This document shows, piece after piece, positions 39,686-52,070 of a stretch of 64,000 nt of DNA (positions are counted from its first letter, which is position 1; each line of letters opens with the position of its first letter). Source of the DNA: Microvirga sp. BSC39 (GTDB taxonomy: Bacteria > Pseudomonadota > Alphaproteobacteria > Rhizobiales > Beijerinckiaceae); NCBI RefSeq assembly GCF_000739015.1, contig NZ_JPUG01000062.1, forward strand, positions 248,001 to 312,000, given 5' to 3'. The notes under the pieces were generated by a model. That model was not told the origin of the DNA. It did not search any database and saw only the letters and a program-made list of their open reading frames with translations. Made by a program: the position numbers and the translations under genes.

Positions 39686-39964
39686 ATGAAGAAGATCATG
39701 ACAGCCATTGCCGCCGGTGCCCTCACCCTCTCGATGGCAGCCTGCAATACTCCTGGTGAGCGTGCAGTCGGCGGCGCAGCCATCGGCGGCCTCGCTGGTG
39801 CGGCCATCGGCGGCGCAGCAACCGGCTCGGCAAGTGGCGCTCTGGCCGGTGCGGCCATCGGCGGCGCAGGCGGCGCGATCGTGGGCGCCTCGACGGCTCC
39901 GCGCGGCCCGGCCTGCCCCTATGGCACCTACCAGGACGTCTACGGCAACGTGTACTGCCGCTAA
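39686..39964 (+). CDS. Small glycine-zipper lipoprotein
   Basis: The 92-aa protein has a lipoprotein signal peptide (MKKIMTAIAAGALTLSMAAC, Cys at residue 20). A Gly/Ala zipper of repeated GGAAIGG and GAAIGGA units (about residues 28-68) follows, typical of membrane-spanning or oligomerising envelope lipoproteins. The tail has two Cys and a YGTYQDVYGNVYC motif. GGGAAG precedes the start. An EcfG-like promoter upstream and a strong terminator downstream make it a monocistronic unit. The precise role is unknown. Confidence 0.85.
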   Translation: MKKIMTAIAAGALTLSMAACNTPGERAVGGAAIGGLAGAAIGGAATGSASGALAGAAIGGAGGAIVGASTAPRGPACPYGTYQDVYGNVYCR

Positions 39965-39985
39965 TCTCGCGAGAGAGCGAATTTC

Positions 39986-40018
39986 AGGGGCCGAGGCGTT
40001 CTCGGCCCCTTTTCTTTT
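39986..40018 (+). terminator. Intrinsic terminator of the glycine-zipper lipoprotein gene
   Basis: AGGGGCCGAG pairs with CTCGGCCCCT across a 5-nt loop, followed by TTTCTTTTG. It is a textbook rho-independent terminator 22 nt past the stop. Confidence 0.9.
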
Positions 40019-40049
40019 GCCCGCACTTGAGCGTACCACTGGTCTCAAG

Positions 40050-40775
40050 ATGATTCAGTCGATTTGGGGTAAGCTCGGAGGCGCCGGCATAGGCCTCGCG
40101 TTTGGCGGGCCGATAGGCGCTCTCCTGGGCGGGGTCGCCGGCCATGTTCTGGTCGATCGCGAAGGCGCTTTGTTCGGAAAGCCGCCGCGCGACGTCATGT
40201 TCACTATGGGCCTCGTGGCGCTCGCGGCCAAGATGGCGAAGGCTGACGGCGTGGTGGTCGATGTTGAGGTCCGGGCCTTCAAGCAGATCGTCGAGGTGCC
40301 GGACAGCGAGCACGACAAGGTGGAGCGCCTGTTCAACCTCGCCATGCAGACCTCGGACGGGTTCGAGGCCTACGCCCGGCAGATCCACGAGGAGTTCAAG
40401 GAGGAGCCTGCGCTTCTCGAGGACGTGATCGACGGCCTGTTCCACATCGCCAAGGCGGACGAGGCCGTGCACGAGGCCGAATATGCCTACCTCAAGGACG
40501 TGGCGACGATCTTCGCCTTCTCGGACGTGGATTTCGAACGCATCGCCGCGCGCCATGTGAAGCGCAAGGACGATCCTTATTTTATTCTCAAGGCCGACAG
40601 GAGCATGAGCGACGAGGAGCTCAAGCGCCACTACCGCAAGCTCGTCGCCGACAACCACCCGGACCGGGAGATCGCCCGCGGCCTGCCGCCGGAGGCCGTG
40701 AAGATCGCCACCGAGCGGCTTGCCACCATCAACGCGGCCTGGGAACGCATCGCCGCCGAGCGGAATCTCAGGTAG
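40050..40775 (+). CDS. TerB-like/J-domain membrane protein (DjlA type)
   Basis: The 241-aa protein starts with a Gly-rich hydrophobic N-terminus (GGAGIGLAFGGPIGALLGGVAGHVL). A TerB/DjlA-like helical domain (about residues 50-150, MAKADGVVVDVEVRAFKQI) follows, and then a C-terminal J-domain with the HPD signature (DNHPDRE). DjlA proteins are membrane-anchored DnaK co-chaperones. ATG at 40050 (MIQSIWGK) is used; the longer open frame covers the lipoprotein gene in another frame. The amidase gene begins 4 nt after its stop. Confidence 0.9.
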   Translation: MIQSIWGKLGGAGIGLAFGGPIGALLGGVAGHVLVDREGALFGKPPRDVMFTMGLVALAAKMAKADGVVVDVEVRAFKQIVEVPDSEHDKVERLFNLAMQTSDGFEAYARQIHEEFKEEPALLEDVIDGLFHIAKADEAVHEAEYAYLKDVATIFAFSDVDFERIAARHVKRKDDPYFILKADRSMSDEELKRHYRKLVADNHPDREIARGLPPEAVKIATERLATINAAWERIAAERNLR

Positions 40776-40779
40776 CCGC

Positions 40780-41547
40780 ATGAGCACGCTGACACCGGAG
40801 AGCCCGCTGGCCGCCAAGGTGTTTCCATCCCCCAACCACGGGGAGCGCAAGGACGGCCGGCGCCCCAGCATGCTCATCCTGCACTACACTGGCATGCCCG
40901 ACGAGGGCGAAGCGCTGCAGTGGCTGTGCAATCCGGTCTCGCAGGTCTCCGCCCATTACTTCGTGTTCGGCGACGGGCGCGTGCTGCAGCTGGTGCCGGA
41001 AGCGCGGCGGGCCTGGCATGCGGGCCTCTCCTCCTGGGACGGGGAGACCGACATCAACTCCAGCTCCATCGGCATCGAGATCGCCAATCCCGGCCATCCC
41101 GGCGGCCTGCCGCCCTTCCCCGATGGGCAGATCGAGAGCGTGGCGGCCCTGGCGAAGGACATCGTCACCCGCTGGCGCATACCGTCCACCCGGGTGCTCG
41201 CCCATTCGGATGTGGCGCCCGGCCGCAAGGTCGACCCCGGCGAACTCTTTCCCTGGAAGACCCTGCACGCGGCTGGTGTCGGCCACTGGGTCCCACCGGC
41301 TGCGATGAGCGACGGACGGTTCTTCTCGCGCGGTGACCAGGGCATGCCCATCGAGGCCCTGCAGGCCATGCTCGTGATGTACGGCTACGGTCTGAAGATC
41401 AACGGCGTCTTCGATGAGGACACCGAGAAGGTCGTGAGCGCCTTCCAGCGCCATTTCCGGCCCGAGCGCGTGGACGGCGTCGCGGATGCCTCCACCATCA
41501 TGACCCTGCGCAACCTGATCGCAGCGCGGCCGCAGGCCGGCACATGA
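40780..41547 (+). CDS. N-acetylmuramoyl-L-alanine amidase with peptidoglycan-binding domain
   Basis: The 255-aa protein is an Amidase_2 (AmpD/AmiD-type) zinc hydrolase that cuts the MurNAc-L-Ala bond. Zinc-ligand regions are LILHYTGMP (His near residue 35) and VLAHSDVAPGRKVDPG (His near 145). A C-terminal peptidoglycan-binding domain (LQAMLVMYGYGLKINGVFDEDTEKVVSAFQ) follows. No signal peptide is visible, so it may be cytoplasmic and act in wall recycling, as AmpD does. It is in an operon with the J-domain gene. Confidence 0.9.
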   Translation: MSTLTPESPLAAKVFPSPNHGERKDGRRPSMLILHYTGMPDEGEALQWLCNPVSQVSAHYFVFGDGRVLQLVPEARRAWHAGLSSWDGETDINSSSIGIEIANPGHPGGLPPFPDGQIESVAALAKDIVTRWRIPSTRVLAHSDVAPGRKVDPGELFPWKTLHAAGVGHWVPPAAMSDGRFFSRGDQGMPIEALQAMLVMYGYGLKINGVFDEDTEKVVSAFQRHFRPERVDGVADASTIMTLRNLIAARPQAGT

Positions 41548-41628
41548 CAAAGAGTTAACTCGCAACACTATAGGAAATCGGCCACAATCGCCCCGCATGA
41601 ATGATCATGTCTTGCTGAGGGTTGTCGG

Positions 41629-43143
41629 GTGCGTCGCGTCTGGTTGTGGCTGATCGTCGTTGTTCTGGTGGCAGGAAGCGCTGGCTTCGTGCTGTGGAAG
41701 CCGACGGGCGGCAACGCCTCGGATCAAGCCTACCGCCTCGGCTCCGTCGATCGCGGGTCGATCACCGCGAGCGTGCGCGCCACGGGGACGCTCAACCCGG
41801 TGACAACGGTGCTCGTTGGCTCGCAACTGTCCGGCCAAGTTGTCGAGATCCTGGCCGACTACAACACGCCCGTGAAGGAAGGCCAGGTGGTGGCCCGCCT
41901 TTATGCGGAGCAGATCAAGTCGCGCCGGGATGCGGCCCTGGCGGATCTCGCCCAGGCGAAGGCCGATCTCGACACGAAGCGTGCCCAGATCGACAAGGCC
42001 CGCTCGGCGCTTCAGCGTGCCGAGGCGCAGGCCGCCGACCTTCGGGCGCAGCGTGAACGCACTCAGGCCCAGCTGGAGGAAGCCCGGCGCGGGAGCGAGC
42101 GGCAGACGCAGCTCAACACGCGCGCGGTGGGAACGCAGACGGCCCTGGAGCAGGCGCGCACGCAGGTGGACATCCAGACCGCGAACCTCGCTTCGGCCGA
42201 CGCGCAGATTGCGTCCAACCAAGCGGAGACGCTCGGGCTGAAAGCCGATCTGGCCCTGGCGGAAGCGAATGTGAAATCCGCCGAGGCGATCATCCTGCAG
42301 CGGCAGGCAAAGCTGCGGGACATCGAGATCGATCTTGGACGCACGGAGATCAAGTCGCCGGTCGATGGCGTGGTGGTGAAGCGCGAAGTGGAGCTCGGCC
42401 AGACGGTCGCCGCGTCGCTCTCCTCGCCGACCCTGTTCACCGTCGCGCAGGACCTGAGCGAGATCGACATCTACGCCAATATCGACGAGGCGGATGTGGG
42501 CCGCCTCAAGGAAGGGCAGAAGGTCTCCTTCACGGTCAACGCCTATCCGAACCGCACCTTCGACGGCCGGGTGCGCATGGTGCGTCTCGCCGCGCAGACG
42601 GTGCAGAACGTGGTCACCTACACGGCGGTCATCAGCGTGCGCAACCAGGACCAGGCGCTGCTGCCCGGCATGACGGCCAACCTCCAGATCATCACCGACG
42701 AGCGCGAGGACGTGCTGCGCATTCCGAATGCGGCATTGCGCTTCCGGCCCGCCATCACGATGGCAGCCACCGAGGCACGGGACGGCACGCCGGATGAGCA
42801 GACGCCAGGACGTCGGCCTCGCTCTCAGGATGCGCAGGCTGGCAACGGCGAAGGAAGAGGCGCGGCGCCGCATGGCCAGGGACCGCGGCGGCGCCCCCGT
42901 GGCGAACAGGCCGGGTCCATTGAGGACGAAGGCACCCGGGCGCGCATCTACCGTGTCGGGCCTGACGGCAATCCCCAGCCCCTGCCCGTTCGGCTTGGCG
43001 TGACGGATGGAGCCTACACGGAGATCCTTCGCGGCGATCTGCAGGAAGGCGCTGCCGTCATTGTCGGTGCGCCGCGCGCCGATGCGGCGAATGACACGAA
43101 CGGCGCCACCAACCGCCGCCCGCGTCCGCCGCGGATGTTCTAG
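41629..43143 (+). CDS. MacA-like periplasmic adaptor of an ABC efflux system
   Basis: The 504-aa membrane-fusion protein has one N-terminal helix ([19 protein letters not shown]) and a biotinyl-lipoyl-like half ([22 protein letters not shown]). A long alpha-hairpin coiled coil (about residues 95-215), the second lipoyl half ([20 protein letters not shown]) and a beta-barrel domain follow. A roughly 60-residue Gly/Arg/Pro/Gln-rich low-complexity insert lies between the barrel and the last domain (about residues 380-440). The C-terminus is again Arg/Pro-rich. It starts with GTG. It is followed closely by the ATPase and permease genes and should link the pump to an outer-membrane channel. Confidence 0.9.
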   Translation: MRRVWLWLIVVVLVAGSAGFVLWKPTGGNASDQAYRLGSVDRGSITASVRATGTLNPVTTVLVGSQLSGQVVEILADYNTPVKEGQVVARLYAEQIKSRRDAALADLAQAKADLDTKRAQIDKARSALQRAEAQAADLRAQRERTQAQLEEARRGSERQTQLNTRAVGTQTALEQARTQVDIQTANLASADAQIASNQAETLGLKADLALAEANVKSAEAIILQRQAKLRDIEIDLGRTEIKSPVDGVVVKREVELGQTVAASLSSPTLFTVAQDLSEIDIYANIDEADVGRLKEGQKVSFTVNAYPNRTFDGRVRMVRLAAQTVQNVVTYTAVISVRNQDQALLPGMTANLQIITDEREDVLRIPNAALRFRPAITMAATEARDGTPDEQTPGRRPRSQDAQAGNGEGRGAAPHGQGPRRRPRGEQAGSIEDEGTRARIYRVGPDGNPQPLPVRLGVTDGAYTEILRGDLQEGAAVIVGAPRADAANDTNGATNRRPRPPRMF

Positions 43144-43154
43144 GAACGCGCCCC

Positions 43155-43877
43155 GTGGCCCTCATCGAAACGCGCGATCTCAGCCGGGTTTACGATCTCG
43201 ATGCCGGACGCGTCGTAGCGCTCGACAGCGTCTCCCTCGACATCGACCAGGGTGATTTCGTGGCTGTCATGGGACCGTCCGGTTCGGGCAAGTCCACCTT
43301 CATGAACCTGATCGGCTGCCTCGACCGACCGACGGGCGGCCAGTACCGGCTCGCCGGCACGGCTGTCGAGAGTCTCGATGCGGACGGCCTGGCGCGCCTG
43401 CGCAACCGCGAGATCGGCTTCGTGTTTCAGCAGTTCAACCTGCTGCCGCGCGTGGATGCCCTGGGCAATGTGGAACTGCCGATGGTCTATGCGGGCTTCG
43501 ACCGCAGAACCCGCCGCGAGCGCGCCCTGCAGGCCCTCGGCCGCGTCGGTCTTGCGGACCGCGCCCATCACCGCCCGATGCAATTGTCCGGCGGGCAGCA
43601 GCAGCGCGTGGCAATCGCGCGGGCTCTCGTCAACAGCCCGAGCCTCCTGCTGGCCGACGAGCCGACCGGCGCCCTCGACAGCCGCACGGCGAACGAGATC
43701 ATGGCGCTGTTTCAGGAGCTCAACCGCGAGGGCGCCACCATCGTGCTCGTGACGCACGATGCGGAGGTGGGGCGGCACGCGCAGCGCCTCGTGCGCTTCC
43801 GCGACGGCCGCGTGATCGAGGATCGCCGCCAGACTCCCGTCGATGCCCGCGATCTCGCGCCGGAGGCCGCCGAATGA
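43155..43877 (+). CDS. MacB-type ABC transporter ATP-binding protein
   Basis: The 240-aa ATPase has Walker A (GPSGSGKST near residue 41), a Q-loop ([11 protein letters not shown]), the signature [15 protein letters not shown] and Walker B ([12 protein letters not shown]). It is of the LolD/MacB class that powers substrate transfer across the periplasm. In E. coli MacB this domain is fused to the permease; here it is separate, and its stop overlaps the permease start (ATGA). It starts with GTG. Confidence 0.93.
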   Translation: MALIETRDLSRVYDLDAGRVVALDSVSLDIDQGDFVAVMGPSGSGKSTFMNLIGCLDRPTGGQYRLAGTAVESLDADGLARLRNREIGFVFQQFNLLPRVDALGNVELPMVYAGFDRRTRRERALQALGRVGLADRAHHRPMQLSGGQQQRVAIARALVNSPSLLLADEPTGALDSRTANEIMALFQELNREGATIVLVTHDAEVGRHAQRLVRFRDGRVIEDRRQTPVDARDLAPEAAE

Positions 43878-45106
43878 GGCTAGTCGAGGCGATCCGCTCC
43901 GCGTTCTCCGCCATCATGGCCAATGCCCTGCGCAGCCTGCTCACCATGCTCGGCATCGTGATCGGCGTCGCGGCCGTCATCGCCATGGTGGCGATCGGCT
44001 CGGGTGCGCGCAATCTCGTCGACAGCCAGATCCGCTCGCTCGGCGCCAACCTCGCCATCGTCACGCCCGGCAACGTCACGCAGGGCGGAGCACGCCTCGG
44101 TGCCGGCGCAGCCTCGTCGCTCACGGATGAGGACGCACGGGCCATCCGGCGCGAGATCGACGGCGTGGTGGCGGCCGCGCCCTTCGTGCAGGGCGGCGCG
44201 CAGGTGGTGGCCGGCGGCAACAACTGGGGCACGCGGATCTACGGCATCGATCTCGACTGGTTCTCCGCCCGCGAATGGGATGTCGCCACCGGGCGCACCT
44301 TCGATCCGGAAGAGGTGCGCCGCGGCGACATCGTCATCCTTCTCGGGCAGACGGTCGCCCGCAACCTCTTCGGCGAGGACGATCCCATCGACCAGATCGT
44401 GCGCGTTCGCAACGTGCCGTTCCGCGTGATCGGCGTGATGGCGCCGAAGGGCCAGTCGGCTTTCGGGCAGGACCAGGACGATGTGGTCTTCGTGCCGCTC
44501 GACACGGGACGTCGCCGGGTGATCGGCCGCAACTACGCCAAGGACGGCTCCGTCGGCTCGATCTTCGTGAAGTTCGCCAACGAGAGCGACATCGTACCCG
44601 GGATCGAGAGCATGACGGAGCTGCTGCGCCAGCGCCATCGGATCATCGGAGAGCAGGAGGACGATTTCTCGATCCGCAACCTGACCGAAATCGCCAACAC
44701 TGCAACCGCCTCCGCCAACACCCTGTCCATGCTGCTCGCAGCTGTGGCTGCCGTCTCGCTGCTCGTGGGCGGCATCGGCATCATGAACATCATGCTGGTC
44801 TCCGTCACCGAGCGCACCCGCGAGATCGGCCTGCGGCTGGCCGTCGGCGCGCGCCCGCGCGACATCCTCAGCCAGTTCCTCATCGAGGCGACAACGCTCT
44901 CCACCATCGGCGGCGCGCTCGGCATCGCGCTCGGCGCAGGCGCCGCCTATCTCGTGGCGCAGCTCGCCGGCTGGCCCTCGCTCGTATCGACGAACGCCAT
45001 CCTCATGGCCGTGGGCTTCTCGGCGCTGGTCGGGATCTTCTTCGGGTTCTATCCGGCACAACGCGCGGCGAAGCTCGACCCGATCGAGGCGCTGCGGCGG
45101 GAGTGA
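43874..45106 (+). CDS. MacB-type ABC transporter permease
   Basis: The 410-aa protein has an N-terminal helix ([24 protein letters not shown]), a large periplasmic MacB_PCD domain (about residues 45-270) and three C-terminal helices. These include [30 protein letters not shown] and the FtsX-like segment up to PIEALRRE. It should form mechanotransmission-type efflux with the preceding ATPase and adaptor; the substrate (macrolide, peptide, siderophore or lipid) cannot be told from the sequence. It is convergent with metH across a repeat-filled gap. Confidence 0.93.
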   Translation: MRLVEAIRSAFSAIMANALRSLLTMLGIVIGVAAVIAMVAIGSGARNLVDSQIRSLGANLAIVTPGNVTQGGARLGAGAASSLTDEDARAIRREIDGVVAAAPFVQGGAQVVAGGNNWGTRIYGIDLDWFSAREWDVATGRTFDPEEVRRGDIVILLGQTVARNLFGEDDPIDQIVRVRNVPFRVIGVMAPKGQSAFGQDQDDVVFVPLDTGRRRVIGRNYAKDGSVGSIFVKFANESDIVPGIESMTELLRQRHRIIGEQEDDFSIRNLTEIANTATASANTLSMLLAAVAAVSLLVGGIGIMNIMLVSVTERTREIGLRLAVGARPRDILSQFLIEATTLSTIGGALGIALGAGAAYLVAQLAGWPSLVSTNAILMAVGFSALVGIFFGFYPAQRAAKLDPIEALRRE

Positions 45107-45118
45107 CCTCCCAAATTC

Positions 45119-45361
45119 GTCATCCCGGACGGCGGAGCCGATCAGGGATCGCAGGACCATTAAAGCGCTGTCATTCCGGGGCCGCAGAGCGGAGCCCGGA
45201 ATCCATAAACACGACGGTTGAAGAAAATGCGATCAGCGTTGCACTTCTTTCTGCACCGTTAACGGTTATGGATTCCCGCATTCGCGGGACTGACTGTGTT
45301 GAGGTTCCAGTGGGAATCGTGACGCGATCCCGGATCTCCGCTGCGCTCCGTCCGGGATGAC
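45119..45361. repeat. Nested composite palindromic repeat between macB-like and metH genes
   Basis: The 268-nt gap is nearly all repeat. Outer 14-bp perfect inverted arms (GTCATCCCGGACGG at 45119-45132 and its complement at 45348-45361) enclose an inner element (45169-45277). The inner element opens with CTGTCATTCCGGGG and ends TTATGGATTCCC. It matches the reverse complement of 57152-57292. The region probably also terminates the two convergent transcripts. Confidence 0.8.
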
Positions 45362-45374
45362 CCGTGAGGAAACC

Positions 45375-49130
<3,756 letters not shown>

Positions 49131-49191
49131 TCGATCTGTTCTCTTTGCATCGCAGCCGGTTCGTGGGCTGTCGACGGTGATTTCATTGATG

Positions 49192-50097
49192 TCAGGCGGC
49201 AGCCTTCACGCTGTGATCGCGCAGCCCAAGCAGATGGCAGATGGCATAGACCAGATCGGCGCGGTTCATGGTGTAGAAGTGGAATTCGCTCACGCCGCGA
49301 TCGACGAGGTCGATCACCTGCTCGGCGGCCACCGCTGCGGCCACGAGCTTTCGCGTCTCCACGTCGTTGTCGAGCCCGTCGAAGCGAGCAGCGAGCCAAG
49401 CGGGAACGCTCGCGCCGGTCTTCGACGCGAAGTTCGCCGTCTGCTTGAAGTTCTGCACCGGAACGATGCCGGGCACGATCGGGATGCTGATGCCGCGGGC
49501 ATGCACGCGGTCGAGAAAGCGGAAGTAGTGATCGTTGTCGAAGAAGAACTGCGTGATGGCGCGATCCGCACCGCAATCCACCTTGGCCTGAAGCGCGTCG
49601 ATATCCGCGTCCAAGGACGATGCTTCCGGATGCTTCTCCGGATAAGCCGACACGGAGACCTCGAAATCGCCGATGGCCTTGATGCCGGCCACCAGATCGC
49701 AGGTCTGCTGGTAGCCGCCCGGATGGGCCTCATAGGCGGTGCCGATGCCGCTGACCGGATCCCCGCGCAGAGCCACGATGTGGCGCACGCCTGCATCCCA
49801 ATAGGAGCGCACCACATCGTCCACCTCGTCCTTCGTGGCCGCAACGCAAGTGAGATGCGCCGCAGGCTTCAGGTCCGTTTCCTGCACGAGGCGGGAAACC
49901 GTGGCGTGAGTGCGCTCACGGGTGGAGCCGCCTGCGCCGTAAGTCACGGAGACGAACTGCGGATTGAGCGGGGCAAGACGCTGGATCGACGACCACAGGG
50001 TCGCTTCCATCTCGGGAGTCTTCGGCGGGAAGAACTCGAACGACACCTTGATCGGACGGGAGGCCTGCCGGCTGGGGCGAAGGGTGAGCGGTGACAT
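49192..50097 (-). CDS. metF: 5,10-methylenetetrahydrofolate reductase
   Basis: The 301-aa FAD TIM-barrel enzyme supplies methyl-THF to MetH. The N-terminal catalytic Glu is in [10 protein letters not shown], the FAD/folate region in [15 protein letters not shown], and HIVALRGDP near residue 115 is the classic signature; the [14 protein letters not shown] segment is also typical. Its ATG overlaps the regulator's stop by one base (TGATG), so the two are translated together. Confidence 0.97.
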   Translation of the reverse strand: MSPLTLRPSRQASRPIKVSFEFFPPKTPEMEATLWSSIQRLAPLNPQFVSVTYGAGGSTRERTHATVSRLVQETDLKPAAHLTCVAATKDEVDDVVRSYWDAGVRHIVALRGDPVSGIGTAYEAHPGGYQQTCDLVAGIKAIGDFEVSVSAYPEKHPEASSLDADIDALQAKVDCGADRAITQFFFDNDHYFRFLDRVHARGISIPIVPGIVPVQNFKQTANFASKTGASVPAWLAARFDGLDNDVETRKLVAAAVAAEQVIDLVDRGVSEFHFYTMNRADLVYAICHLLGLRDHSVKAAA

Positions 50098-51110
50098 CAG
50101 GCGACCTCTCTGTCGGGTTCACTCATGGGCCAATCCGTCACCACGCGGCGATCCTGGCCAAGCCAAAGGGATACGGTCAGATGCTCGTCGCCCTTCGCGG
50201 GCGGAGCGATCTCTCTGTTGAGGGTGCAGTCGAGCCCGGCCTCGTCGAGCCAGCCTGCAACCTGAGCCGGTGCGAAGCCGAGGCGGCGGTGAGCCTGCGC
50301 CTCGCGCAGGAATTCGAGGCTGTGGGGCGCGAAATCCACCACGAGGATGCGCCCGCCCGGAGCCACGAGGCGCGCCGCCTCGCGGATCGCCCGAGCTGGG
50401 TCGTCGAGATAGTGCAGAACCTGATGGACGACGACGAGATCGAACGTGTCGCGCGGAAACGGCGGGGCATAGATGTCCCCCTGCCGCAGCTCGATGCCTC
50501 TTAAGCCAGCCTTCTCCAGATTGGCGCGGGCCACCGAGAGCATGGCATGGCTGGCGTCGAGGCCAACGGTTCGCTGCGCGCGTGGCGCCAGCAGCTGCAG
50601 CATGCGGCCGGTGCCCGTGCCGAGATCGACGAGGTTGCGGATCGTGCGCGTGCCCAGGGCATCGAGCACGGCGGCCTCGACCACCGCCTCGGGTGCGTGC
50701 AGCGAGCGAATCCGGTCCCATTCCGGTGCCAAGCGCGAGAAGAAGGCCTGCGCGGCCTGCGAACGCTGGGCGCGCACAGCCTGAAGCCTGGTCCGGTCTT
50801 CCAGCAGCCGCGGATCGGAATGGTCCAAGCTCTCCAGGGTAGGGCGAATGATGCGCAGCGCGACACCCCGGTCGGTCAGCCGGAAGAAGGCCCAGGCCCC
50901 CTCCCGGTGCCGCTCCACGAGGCCGGCCTCGACCAGGAGCTTCAGGTGGCGGGAGATGCGGGGCTGGGACTGGCCCAGGATGTCGGTGAAATCGGAGACG
51001 GAGAGCTCGCCCTCCGTCAGAAGGGCGAGCATCCGCAGGCGCGTCTCTTCCGCAGCGGCCCGCAGGACGTCCAGGGTCAGGTCCAGGGATGGAGACGGGG
51101 TGTCAGCCAC
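50097..51110 (-). CDS. ArsR-type regulator fused to a SAM-methyltransferase domain (SahR-like)
   Basis: The 337-aa protein combines an N-terminal ArsR winged helix (about residues 10-90, LGQSQPRISRHLKLLVEAGLV) with a C-terminal methyltransferase fold (NLVDLGTGTGRMLQLL, then RILVVDFAPH). It lacks an obvious metal-binding Cys set. In proteobacteria such fusions next to metF/metH match SahR, described as a repressor of the methionine cycle that senses S-adenosylhomocysteine; the methyltransferase fold would be the sensor. GTG at 51110 is the start. A perfect ATATAAA-N6-TTTATAT palindrome lies 20 nt upstream, consistent with autoregulation of the whole met operon. Confidence 0.88.
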   Translation of the reverse strand: MADTPSPSLDLTLDVLRAAAEETRLRMLALLTEGELSVSDFTDILGQSQPRISRHLKLLVEAGLVERHREGAWAFFRLTDRGVALRIIRPTLESLDHSDPRLLEDRTRLQAVRAQRSQAAQAFFSRLAPEWDRIRSLHAPEAVVEAAVLDALGTRTIRNLVDLGTGTGRMLQLLAPRAQRTVGLDASHAMLSVARANLEKAGLRGIELRQGDIYAPPFPRDTFDLVVVHQVLHYLDDPARAIREAARLVAPGGRILVVDFAPHSLEFLREAQAHRRLGFAPAQVAGWLDEAGLDCTLNREIAPPAKGDEHLTVSLWLGQDRRVVTDWPMSEPDREVA

Positions 51111-51129
51111 GGCTAAATCTCGCTCTTAC

Positions 51130-51149
51130 ATATAAAGATATGTTTATAT
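51130..51149 (-). promoter_or_regulatory. Palindromic operator of the methionine operon
   Basis: ATATAAA (51130-51136), 6 nt, TTTATAT (51143-51149) is a perfect AT-rich inverted repeat in otherwise GC-rich DNA. It lies 20 nt upstream of the ArsR-type regulator start. The size and position fit an ArsR-family dimer site; assignment to this regulator is inferred. Confidence 0.65.
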
Positions 51150-51177
51150 CTTTTTTACAGCAGGAGCAAGCAAGGCT

Positions 51178-52059
51178 TTAGGACTTTTCTCGGCGGACCT
51201 TCGCGCGCCCTGAGAGAACCACCAGGACGACGACAGCCGCGGCCACAAACCAGGCGGACAGCGCGATGTCCTCCCGGTTCAGAACGGACGCGATCAGCAG
51301 GGTGATGAAGGTCTGCAGGAGCTGGACTTGGGCAACATGGGCGATGCCCCCGATGGCAAGGCCGGCATTCCAGGCGAAGAAGCCCAGATACTGGCTCATC
51401 AGGGCGACATACGCGAAGCTGATCCAACTCCAGGTGGGGATCGCTCCCGGCTCGGCCGGCATGGTCCAGAGCGCCACCGGGATCGTGACCGGCAGGGCGA
51501 CGACCAGCACCCAGGAAATCACCTCCCAGCCGGCGAGGCCGGCGCGAGCGAGCTTGCCGGAGAGCACATAGCCCAGGGCCGACGACAGGGCAGCCCCGAG
51601 GAGAAACACATCCCCCTGCCCCAGGGAGCCGCCGCCCTCGTGCAGGGTGAAACCGATCACGAGAGCCGCGCCGGCTACAGCCGCCAGCCAGAAGGCCGGG
51701 CTCGGACGCTCGCCTGCGATCAGGGTGCTGATAGCCGAGGTGGCGAGCGGCAGGATGCCGAGCACCACGCCGCCGTGGGACGCCGGCACCGTCTGCATGG
51801 CAAGCGCCGTGAAGCCCGGAAACCCCGCAACCAAGCACAAGGCCACGAGGGCCAGGGTGCCGACCTGCCGCCGCGACGGCCAGCGCTTGCGAAGCAGGAG
51901 AAGCGTTGCCAGGGCCAGGAGCCCTGCGAGCGCCGCCCGGCCGCCTGTGACGAAGAGCGGGCTCAGATGCTCGACGGCAATATGCGTGAAGGGCAGCGTG
52001 CCGGCGAAGATGCAGACGCCGACGAAGCCCAGGAGCAGGCCGAGGGTTTCGCGCGACAC
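51178..52059 (-). CDS. DMT-superfamily (EamA) transporter
   Basis: The 293-aa inner-membrane protein contains ten predicted helices in two EamA repeats (first about residues 5-135, second about 145-285). The first starts LLLGFVGVCIFAGTLPFTHIAVEHLSPLF-like and the second includes QGDVFLLGAALSSALGYVLSG. EamA proteins export amino acids or related metabolites; the substrate is unknown. The start is GTG at 52059, 11 nt after amn, so the two are probably co-transcribed. Confidence 0.9.
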   Translation of the reverse strand: MSRETLGLLLGFVGVCIFAGTLPFTHIAVEHLSPLFVTGGRAALAGLLALATLLLLRKRWPSRRQVGTLALVALCLVAGFPGFTALAMQTVPASHGGVVLGILPLATSAISTLIAGERPSPAFWLAAVAGAALVIGFTLHEGGGSLGQGDVFLLGAALSSALGYVLSGKLARAGLAGWEVISWVLVVALPVTIPVALWTMPAEPGAIPTWSWISFAYVALMSQYLGFFAWNAGLAIGGIAHVAQVQLLQTFITLLIASVLNREDIALSAWFVAAAVVVLVVLSGRAKVRREKS

Positions 52060-52070
52060 GGAGCGCCCGC

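Noticed and set aside
51111..51177. Possible SAM/SAH riboswitch ahead of the methionine operon
   Set aside because: The gap to the regulator start is too short and AT-rich for a known SAM-II, SAM-V or SAH aptamer; a protein operator explains the palindrome better.
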